In this document: positions 8,406 through 15,966 of the stretch, in pieces
How the letters are laid out: the number at the start of each line of letters is the position of its first letter
Position numbering within the stretch: position 1 is the stretch's first letter
NCBI RefSeq assembly: GCF_001718795.1
Contig: NZ_CP013435.1
Location: 1,612,001-1,676,000 of the forward strand
Length of the DNA: 64,000 nucleotides
Reading direction: 5' to 3'
Source: Burkholderia latens
GTDB lineage: Bacteria; Pseudomonadota; Gammaproteobacteria; Burkholderiales; Burkholderiaceae
Translations under genes and position numbers: made by a program
The notes under the pieces: generated by a model
Databases searched by the model: none
What the model was told of the DNA's origin: nothing
The model's input: only the letters and a program-made list of their open reading frames with translations

Positions 8406-9350
8406 TCAGCGCGGGCTGCTCCAGCCCTTGTAGCTCTTCACGTTCTCGCGCGTGACGAGCGTCGGCTCGATCAGGATCATCGGATTGGCCGGTTTCTGCC
8501 CGTTCATGATTCCGTAGCCGACGTTGACGGCCTGCTGCGCCATCGCCCACGGATCCTGGCTCGACGACGCCTGCACGAGCGTGTTGGACTTCAGCGCCAC
8601 CTCGATGTCGGGCGCGCCGTCGACCGACGTGATCACGATGTTCGGGCGATTCAGCTGTTTCGCCGCGAGATCGCTGCCGATCGCCTGCGGGTCGTTGATC
8701 GTGAACACGCCATCGAGCTTTGGAAAGCGCGTCAGATAACCTTGCATCGCGTTCATCCCGCCTTCGCGCGAGCCCTTGCCGTCCTGGTCGCTCGACAACA
8801 GCTTGATGCCCGGGTTCTTCGCAAGCACGGTCTTGCAACCGTTCACGCGGTCGATCACGGCCGACACCTGCGGGCCGTTCTCGATGATCACGTTGCCCTT
8901 GCCGTTGAGCTTCTTCGCGAGGTAATCGCATGCGAGTTCGCCGGCCTTCACGTTGTTGGTCTGCACGGTCGCGTTCGCGCCGGCGGCCGCGACGTCCACC
9001 GCGACGACCGTGATGCCGGCTGCCTGCGCCTTCTTCACCGCCGGTTCGATCGCCTTCGGATCGGTCGCGTTCAACAGGATCATGTCGACGTGCGCGGAGA
9101 TGAAGTTGTCGATCTGCGTGAACTGCTTGTTCAGATCGTAGTCGGCCGACACCGCGGTGACTTTCGCATTCGGATTGAGCTGTTTCGCACGCGCTTCGGC
9201 GCCCTTGACGATCGTGACGAAGTACGGGTTGCCGAGCGAGCCGACCGTGACGCCGATCGATTTCAGCGGCTTGTCGGCGGCATGGGCGGCGGCGGCGCCG
9301 AATGCGAGTGCGCAGGCGACGGCGGTCAGGGCGGCTTTGTTCTTCAACAT
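8406..9350 (-). CDS. Sugar ABC transporter periplasmic binding protein (RbsB type)
   Basis: 314-aa exported binding protein. ATG 9350 begins MLKNKAALTAVACALAFG with a Sec signal peptide ending AAAHAAD. The mature part starts KSIGVTVGSLGNPYFVTIVKGAEARAKQL, the standard entry of the Peripla_BP_4/RbsB fold, and later has LNATDPKAIEPAVKKAQAAGITVVAVD and GVFTINDPQAIGSDLAAKQL. It captures a monosaccharide in the periplasm and delivers it to the downstream-listed permease and ATPase. The operon order is regulator-ATPase-permease-binding protein-kinase. Substrate unproven; ribose, xylose and fructose are all plausible for this fold. Confidence 0.9.
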   Translation of the reverse strand: MLKNKAALTAVACALAFGAAAAHAADKPLKSIGVTVGSLGNPYFVTIVKGAEARAKQLNPNAKVTAVSADYDLNKQFTQIDNFISAHVDMILLNATDPKAIEPAVKKAQAAGITVVAVDVAAAGANATVQTNNVKAGELACDYLAKKLNGKGNVIIENGPQVSAVIDRVNGCKTVLAKNPGIKLLSSDQDGKGSREGGMNAMQGYLTRFPKLDGVFTINDPQAIGSDLAAKQLNRPNIVITSVDGAPDIEVALKSNTLVQASSSQDPWAMAQQAVNVGYGIMNGQKPANPMILIEPTLVTRENVKSYKGWSSPR

Positions 9351-9447
9351 GTCGTTGTGTCTCCGGATGGTCCGTTGGCGGATGGGCGCAGGAGGACCTG
9401 ACTGCGCCTCGATGGTTGAACGTCGGGCGGTACGGCGCAAGTCCGCG

Positions 9448-10485
9448 TCAGGTACGGGCCGAGTCGCGCTGCCGGTAGCGGTCGAGCGCGACCGCGCCGA
9501 TGATTACGAGCCCCTTGATGATGTATTGCCAGATGTCGGATACGCCGAGCAGCACGAGGCCGTTGGTCAGCACCGCGATGATCAGCGCGCCGATCAGCGT
9601 GCCGACGATCGAGCCGACACCGCCGACGAAGCTCGTGCCGCCGAGAATCACCGCGGCGATCGCGTCGAGTTCGTACGACTGGCCGAGCTGCAGCCCGTTG
9701 GCCGCATAGAGGCGCGCGGCCGACATCACCGCGCCGAGGCCGGCAAGCAGGCCGGATGCCGCATAGACGAACAGCTGAATCGCACGCACGTTGATGCCGG
9801 ACAGCCGCGCGGCCTCCGGGTTGCCGCCGACCGAATAGATGCGCATCCCTAGCACCGTGCGGCGCAGGATGAACCACGACAGCGCGATCACCCCGACCGC
9901 GATGATGACGAGCCACGGCACGCCGAGCACCGAGCCGTTGCCGATGAACGCGAACGGCAGTTGAGGGTTGAAGACGGTGGTGTCGTTGCCGATCAGGCGG
10001 GCGACGCCGCGCACGGCGGTCATCGCGCCGAGCGTCACGATGAACGGCGGCAGGCGCAGGAACGAGATCAGGCCGCCGTTGATCGCGCCGAACACGAGAC
10101 CGACGGCGAGCGCGATCGGCACGCCGAGCCAGCCCCAGCCGGGGATGGTCGATGCGATCAGCGCGGCGACGGCCGATGCGGCGAGCACCGAGCCGACCGA
10201 CAGGTCGATGCCGCCCGTCAGGATCACGAACGTCATGCCCGCAGCCAGCACGATGTTGATCGATGCCTGCTGCGTGACGATCGACAGATTCTGCAGCGTG
10301 AAGAAGCCGTCGGTCAGAAAGCCGAAGCCGATGCAGAGGACCAGCAGCACCGGCAGCATGCCGGCGGTGCGCATCAGCGACTGCATGCGCGCGCGATGAT
10401 CGGCGCCGCGCATCAGCGGCGTGCGGTTGGCGACCGGATGGGCCGTCGCGGAAGCGAGGTTCCGCTGCTTGGTCGGGTTGATCAT
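9448..10485 (-). CDS. Sugar ABC transporter permease (RbsC type)
   Basis: 345-aa inner-membrane permease of the BPD_transp_2 family, starting MINPTKQRNLASATAH at ATG 10485 with AAGG upstream. Characteristic segments are AGMTFVILTGGIDLSVGSVLAASAV (helix 3 region), the EAA-like loop MRIYSVGGNPEAARLSGIN, and ELDAIAAVILGGTSFVGGVG. About eight to ten hydrophobic helices are visible. It forms the homodimeric channel of the sugar importer. It lies 40 bp after the ATPase gene and 97 bp before the binding-protein gene. Confidence 0.92.
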   Translation of the reverse strand: MINPTKQRNLASATAHPVANRTPLMRGADHRARMQSLMRTAGMLPVLLVLCIGFGFLTDGFFTLQNLSIVTQQASINIVLAAGMTFVILTGGIDLSVGSVLAASAVAALIASTIPGWGWLGVPIALAVGLVFGAINGGLISFLRLPPFIVTLGAMTAVRGVARLIGNDTTVFNPQLPFAFIGNGSVLGVPWLVIIAVGVIALSWFILRRTVLGMRIYSVGGNPEAARLSGINVRAIQLFVYAASGLLAGLGAVMSAARLYAANGLQLGQSYELDAIAAVILGGTSFVGGVGSIVGTLIGALIIAVLTNGLVLLGVSDIWQYIIKGLVIIGAVALDRYRQRDSART

Positions 10486-10525
10486 TTCGGTACCTTGAAT
10501 GAAGAGGGAAATGAAGGGGCCGTGG

Positions 10526-12065
<1,540 letters not shown>

Positions 12066-12079
<14 letters not shown>

Positions 12080-13313
12080 GGTGGACCTCCTGCAAATCGG
12101 TGCGGGCGCCCTTGAGGATGCCGGCCCGCGGGGAGAAATTGAAATACATGGGCAGCGTCGCGGCGCCGATTGCGCCGGCGTCGGCGCCGAACGTGCCGCG
12201 CACGAGCGTCGGTGTGCCGCGTGCTTCCGGTGCGGTCGCGACCAGCGCCGCGCGCAGGCGCGTCGTGACCGCATCGAGGAGGCCGGCATCGGTATCGGCG
12301 TCGAGCACGACCACCGGCGCATCGACGACGCACAACACCGCACGCAATGCCGGCGCGAGCGCGTCGACGCAGTCGTCGATCCATTCGTCGACTGCCGGCA
12401 GGCCGCGGGCGATGCATGTCTCGAGGTCGGCGCGGTTCTCGACCGTCTCGCCGTGATGGCGCAGGTGACGCACGAGCGCATGCAGCGACGCGCGGGCGAG
12501 CAGGATGTCCCACGGGCCGCGCGGCGGCGGCGCGGACGCCAGCCGGCTCGGCGGCACGGGAATCACGGCGATGTCGCCGGCATTGCCGGTCACGCCGCGC
12601 AGGCAGTCGCCGTCGATTGCGATGCCGCCACCGATCGCCGGGCCGATGAACAGGTACACGAAGTCATCGCACTGCCGGCCGTAACCGTAGAACAGTTCGG
12701 CGATCGCGGCCGCGTTGCCGTCGTTTTCACCGAACACCGGCAGCGACACCGTGCGGCCGAGGTCGCTCGCGAAGTCGACGTCCTCCCACGCACGGAACGT
12801 GTCGGGCGCGAGGCCGAGCTCGCGCATCCATGCGCCGAGGTTGTACGGCTGCGCGACGCCGACGCCCGTCAAGCGCGCTCGCTCGTGCGCCGGAAGCAGA
12901 TCCTGCATCGCGTCGATGTCGCGCCGGACGATGTCGAGCACATCGGCGGGCGAAGGGAGCAGCGTGTCGTGCGAGCGGCGGCCGAGCACGTCGCCCGCGA
13001 AATTGACAAGCGCCGTTTCGATGCGCATCCGGTCGAGATGGACGCCGATACCGAATGCGCCACGCGGATCGAGGCGGATCAGCGACGCCGGCTGGCCGCG
13101 CTGGCCTTCGGTACGCCCGGCGAATTCGATGAGCTTCGCGTCGGCGAGCGACGCGATGATGCTGCCGACTGCCGTGCCCGTCATGTTCGCGAGCCGGGCG
13201 AGATCGGCCTTCGACGCGCTGCCCGCACGGCGCAGCGTTTTCAGCAGCAGGCGCTCGTTGTAACGGCGCACGTTGGCCGAGTTGCTGCCCTGGCCGATGT
13301 GCGGGCTTCGCAT
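12066..13313 (-). CDS. ROK-family transcriptional regulator (NagC/XylR type), first gene of sugar operon
   Basis: 415-aa regulator. ATG 13313 is chosen because GGAAGGAG precedes it; an upstream ATG at 13328 has no ribosome site. The N-terminal winged HTH (about 10-75: [26 protein letters not shown]) is followed by a ROK sugar-kinase-fold domain with [17 protein letters not shown] and the phosphate loop [11 protein letters not shown]. The usual ROK zinc motif (CxCGxxGC) is absent; after [12 protein letters not shown] the sequence is Pro/Ala-rich. I infer it senses the transported sugar and represses its own operon through the palindrome at 13350-13376. Confidence 0.88.
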
Positions 13314-13349
13314 GGCGTCTCCTTCCATGGTGCGCCATATGGCGGCGCA

Positions 13350-13376
13350 TTAAATAAATCACGTTGATTTATTTAA
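13350..13376. promoter_or_regulatory. Perfect 12-bp-arm palindrome upstream of the ROK regulator (likely operator)
   Basis: The sequence is TTAAATAAATCA-CGT-TGATTTATTTAA, with perfect arms. It is conspicuously AT-rich in a GC-rich genome and centred 50 bp upstream of the regulator start. A second perfect 12-bp palindrome, CGCCATATGGCG, lies at 13333-13344. The AT-rich dyad matches the style of ROK (NagC/Mlc/XylR) operators, so autoregulation of the whole sugar operon is inferred. The rest of 13377-13580 shows no gene. Confidence 0.6.
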
Positions 13377-13580
13377 CCGTGTGAGCGACGGCGTGTCAGC
13401 CTAGGGAAATCCCGGTGGCGCGGCGAGAGCGAGGATGGCGGCGTGCCGGACGGGCAGCGGGTGCGGGTTCCGGGCCCGAATGACGAGCAGCCGTGGGAGC
13501 GCGGCCGGGGCGGCGAGGCCGGTCGGTTCGTGTGGGGAGAGCGTCGCGCAGCGTCGGTGGCGCGATGCGGGGCTGGAAAT

Positions 13581-13612
13581 GAAAAAAGGCCGGCTAAGAA
13601 GCCGGCCTTTTT
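13581..13612 (-). terminator. Rho-independent terminator of tRNA-Leu copy 1
   Basis: Perfect stem GGCCGGCT/AGCCGGCC with loop AAGA. On the minus strand it is followed by six Ts, 10 nt after the CCA end of the tRNA. Confidence 0.9.
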
Positions 13613-13621
13613 AAAAACAGA

Positions 13622-13708
13622 TGGTGCCCAGGAGAGGACTCGAACCTCCACGGTGTTGCCACCGCTAGGACCTGAACCTAGTGCGTCTACCAATTCCGCC
13701 ACCTGGGC
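13622..13708 (-). tRNA. tRNA-Leu (anticodon CAG), copy 1
   Basis: 87 nt including an encoded CCA. The acceptor stem is GCCCAGG/CCTGGGC with discriminator A. The anticodon stem CTAGG/CCTAG encloses TTCAGGT, giving anticodon CAG (codon CUG). The long class II variable arm CGGTGGCAACACCG and T arm GGAGG-TTCGAGT-CCTCT are present. It reads the most used Leu codon of this genome. Confidence 0.97.
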
Positions 13709-13739
13709 ACGTTTCGCTTGCTGCGATGCGAAGACCGCT

Positions 13740-13767
13740 ATTTTAGCGCGTCTAAAGGTTGTGTCAA
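13740..13767 (-). promoter_or_regulatory. Promoter of tRNA-Leu copy 1
   Basis: On the minus strand: TTGACA, 16-bp spacer, TAAAAT. It lies 31 bp upstream of the tRNA 5' end. Confidence 0.8.
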
Positions 13768-13904
13768 TACAATTCGACGTCTTGGGGCGCAAATATTTTG
13801 CGGCTTGTTTGCTCGGCGTGAGGAGGTGCGACGAGGGAGGCAGGTGTTCGCCGAACGGAGCGGGTGGTGTCGCGTGGGTGCGCGCGCGATTGGGCGCCGG
13901 AAAA

Positions 13905-13937
13905 TGAAAAAAGGCCGGCTAAAAAGCCAACCTTTTT
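13905..13937 (-). terminator. Rho-independent terminator after tRNA-like element 1
   Basis: The minus-strand RNA stem GGUUGGCU/AGCCGGCC has two G-U wobbles. The plus-strand version would have two C-A mismatches, so the stem favours minus-strand transcription. A run of Ts follows. Confidence 0.75.
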
Positions 13938-13945
13938 AAAACAGA

Positions 13946-14052
13946 TGGTGCCCAGGAGAGGACTCGGTCACGCAAGCGCGACCCCGGCTGCGCTTGCAAG
14001 CGCAGCCCTTCGAGTCCTCGCGCAAAGCGCGCAGGCGCTTTGCTTCCTGGGC
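13946..14052 (-). ncRNA. tRNA-Leu-derived tRNA-like element 1 (107 nt, ends in ACCA)
   Basis: Read on the minus strand, it starts with the seven acceptor bases of the neighbouring tRNA-Leu (GCCCAGG) and ends with its exact last 21 nt (CGAGTCCTCTCCTGGGCACCA). The D, anticodon and variable arms are replaced by other hairpins. Visible pairing: acceptor 8 bp (13950-13957 with 14045-14052); a 9-bp hairpin GCAAAGCGC-CTGC-GCGCTTTGC (14022-14043); a 9-bp helix GAGGACTCG/CGAGTCCTC (13958-13966 with 14011-14019) enclosing a 22-nt palindrome (13986-14007) and a smaller hairpin GGTCGCG/GCGTGACC near 13967-13984. There is no recognisable anticodon. It lies between the tRNA-Leu copy 2 terminator and its own terminator. 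It could be a functional tRNA-like RNA, a decayed tRNA copy or a DNA palindrome element; whether it is expressed is unknown. Confidence 0.5.
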
Positions 14053-14059
14053 TCGAAAT

Positions 14060-14091
14060 GAAAAAAGGCCGGCTAAAAAGCCGACCTTTTT
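14060..14091 (-). terminator. Rho-independent terminator of tRNA-Leu copy 2
   Basis: On the minus strand the stem GGUCGGCU/AGCCGGCC contains one G-U pair and is followed by six Ts. It lies 10 nt after the tRNA CCA end. Confidence 0.88.
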
Positions 14092-14100
14092 AAAAACAGA

Positions 14101-14187
14101 TGGTGCCCAGGAGAGGACTCGAACCTCCACGGTGTTGCCACCGCTAGGACCTGAACCTAGTGCGTCTACCAATTCCGCCACCTGGGC
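14101..14187 (-). tRNA. tRNA-Leu (anticodon CAG), copy 2
   Basis: 87 nt with encoded CCA, identical to copy 1 over its whole length. It has its own promoter (14224-14251) and terminator (14060-14091). Confidence 0.97.
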
Positions 14188-14223
14188 ACGTTTTGCAGTA
14201 CCTGCTTGCTGCAAAGAAACGAA

Positions 14224-14251
14224 ATTATAGCGTTACTGGAGACGCTGTCAA
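14224..14251 (-). promoter_or_regulatory. Promoter of tRNA-Leu copy 2
   Basis: On the minus strand: perfect TTGACA, 16-bp spacer, perfect TATAAT, 36 bp before the tRNA 5' end. Confidence 0.85.
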
Positions 14252-14301
14252 CACAATTCGATCGATGGCGATAAAAATATCGGATGCTGCGTATCGAGCC
14301 C

Positions 14302-15291
14302 TCATGCGCCAAGCGGCTCTGCCCGTTTGGCCGTGAAATTCCATCGCAGCGCATCGCTTGTGTCGACGCGGGCGGGCAGCAAGCCGGCCGCGAGAAACGT
14401 ATCGGCGATCTTCTGCTGTTCGCCGAAGTTCTGCGCGGCAACCGCGCGGACCACATAGCTGCGGCGCGCATTCGCACGCTCGATCGTGCGGGCATCCAGT
14501 CCCCAGATCGGCGCCAGCGTATTGGCGGCTTCCTGCTGATGATCGTGCAGCCACGCACCGGCCTGCGACAACCGATCGAATACGATCTGGATGGCGTCGG
14601 GACGCGCGGCCGCAAAACTGCTCGACGCGAGGTAATAGCGCTGGTACGACGCGAGACCGTCGCCGTCGGCCAGAATCCGCACATCGGGATTCGCTTCGAC
14701 CGAAGCGACGTACGGATCCCACGTGCTCCACGCATCGACGCTGCCGCGCTCGAATGCCGCGCGACCGTCCGCCGGTGTCAAGTAGTGGACCGCTGTGTCG
14801 CGCACCGCGAGGTTCGCGCGTGCGAGCGCGGCAAGCAGCAGGTAGTGGCTGCCGGCGGCCTTCGTGACCGCGATTCGCTTGCCTTTGAGATCGGCAAGCG
14901 TGCGGATGCTGCTGTCCTGCTTCACGACGATGGCCTGCGCCTTTGGCGACGGCGCTTCCTGCGCGACATATACGAACCGGGCGTGCGCGGCCTGCGCGAA
15001 TACCGGCACCGTGTCGGCCACGTCCGCGCTGAAATCGACCGCGCCGATGTTGAGTGCTTCGGTCAGCGGCAGGCCGCTCGCGAATTCATGCCACGATACG
15101 CGCAGGCCGAGCGGCGCGAGCGACTGCTCCAGCGTGCCGCGCGACTTGAGTAGCGTAATGAGCGTCGACGATTTCTGGTATCCGATGCGTAACGTCGTGG
15201 CTGCTTTCTCCGCGTGCGCTCGCATGCCGATGGCGCTCAGGCCGGCGGCCAGCATCGCGCGAGTGAATGCGCGGCGGTTCATCAACGTCAT
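14302..15291 (-). CDS. Orphan sulfonate-type ABC transporter binding protein (SsuA-like)
   Basis: 329-aa exported binding protein starting at ATG 15291 (MTLMNRRAFTRAML). A twin-arginine-free signal peptide ends near MRAHAEK. The mature part has LRIGYQKSSTLITLLKSRGTLEQSL and EFASGLPLTEALNIGAVDFS, the typical opening of SsuA/TauA-type proteins, then GSVDAWSTWDPYVASVE. It should bind aliphatic sulfonates in the periplasm. No permease or ATPase gene adjoins it; it sits alone between tRNA-Leu copies 2 and 3. The ssuDCB operon at 31.8-34.7 kb shows no ssuA beside it, so this protein may serve that transporter. Taurine or another sulfonate is an alternative ligand. Confidence 0.82.
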   Translation of the reverse strand: MTLMNRRAFTRAMLAAGLSAIGMRAHAEKAATTLRIGYQKSSTLITLLKSRGTLEQSLAPLGLRVSWHEFASGLPLTEALNIGAVDFSADVADTVPVFAQAAHARFVYVAQEAPSPKAQAIVVKQDSSIRTLADLKGKRIAVTKAAGSHYLLLAALARANLAVRDTAVHYLTPADGRAAFERGSVDAWSTWDPYVASVEANPDVRILADGDGLASYQRYYLASSSFAAARPDAIQIVFDRLSQAGAWLHDHQQEAANTLAPIWGLDARTIERANARRSYVVRAVAAQNFGEQQKIADTFLAAGLLPARVDTSDALRWNFTAKRAEPLGA

Positions 15292-15433
15292 GGATGCTCT
15301 TCCTCGTTGGGTTCATTGAAAGCGACGCGGCTAACGTACCAACGGGGGGGCAATCGATAAGCGATTAATTCTGCTATCGATCGGAGCGGTGGGCATAAGA
15401 CGCGGCACGCATGACTCATGCAGTGCCGAAAAT

Positions 15434-15465
15434 GAAAAAAGGCCGGCTAAGAGGCCGACCTTTTT
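15434..15465 (-). terminator. Rho-independent terminator after tRNA-like element 2
   Basis: On the minus strand the stem GGUCGGC/GCCGGCC has one G-U wobble and loop CUCUUA, and is followed by six Ts. Confidence 0.78.
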
Positions 15466-15474
15466 AAAAACAGA

Positions 15475-15581
15475 TGGTGCCCAGGAGAGGACTCGGTCAC
15501 GCAAGCGCGACCCCGGCTGCGCTTGCAAGCGCAGCCTTTCGAGTCCTCGCGCAAAGCGCGCAGGCGCTTTGCTTCCTGGGC
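15475..15581 (-). ncRNA. tRNA-Leu-derived tRNA-like element 2 (107 nt, ends in ACCA)
   Basis: Same length and same pairing scheme as the element at 13946-14052. I find only a single-base difference inside the element (CCTTTCG here, CCCTTCG there), at an unpaired spot. It lies between the terminator of tRNA-Leu copy 3 and its own terminator, repeating the unit tRNA-terminator-element-terminator. The near-identity could reflect recent duplication, gene conversion or selection. It carries the encoded CCA and discriminator A of a tRNA but no anticodon arm. Confidence 0.5.
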
Positions 15582-15588
15582 TCGAAAT

Positions 15589-15620
15589 GAAAAAAGGCCG
15601 GCTAAGAAGCCGACCTTTTT
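15589..15620 (-). terminator. Rho-independent terminator of tRNA-Leu copy 3
   Basis: On the minus strand the stem GGUCGGCU/AGCCGGCC has one G-U pair and is followed by six Ts. It begins about 10 nt after the CCA end. Confidence 0.88.
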
Positions 15621-15629
15621 AAAAACAGA

Positions 15630-15716
15630 TGGTGCCCAGGAGAGGACTCGAACCTCCACGGTGTTGCCACCGCTAGGACCTGAACCTAGTGCGTCTACCA
15701 ATTCCGCCACCTGGGC
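15630..15716 (-). tRNA. tRNA-Leu (anticodon CAG), copy 3
   Basis: 87 nt with encoded CCA, identical to copies 1 and 2. Together the three give a high dose of the CUG-reading tRNA, in line with the strong Leu CUG bias of the genes here. Confidence 0.97.
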
Positions 15717-15752
15717 ACGTTTTGCAGTAGCTGCTTCCTGCAAAGAAGTGAG

Positions 15753-15780
15753 ATTATAGCGCCCCAATTATTCGTGTCAA
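15753..15780 (-). promoter_or_regulatory. Promoter of tRNA-Leu copy 3
   Basis: On the minus strand: TTGACA, 16-bp spacer, TATAAT, 36 bp before the tRNA. It is divergent from the RNase R gene. Confidence 0.85.
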
Positions 15781-15966
15781 CACTTTTTTGCGATATGCCG
15801 CAAACCCGACGCAGCCGCGCGTGCCCGCGGCGTTCGCGTCATTTTGCTGCGCAAGGCGGGTGATAGAATGGTTCGCCGCCGTCACTATAGAACTGTCTGA
15901 CGGACACTTCTATGTTGATGCCGTGCACCATCAGTCAACGCAACGAGAACAATCATCGACAAACCC

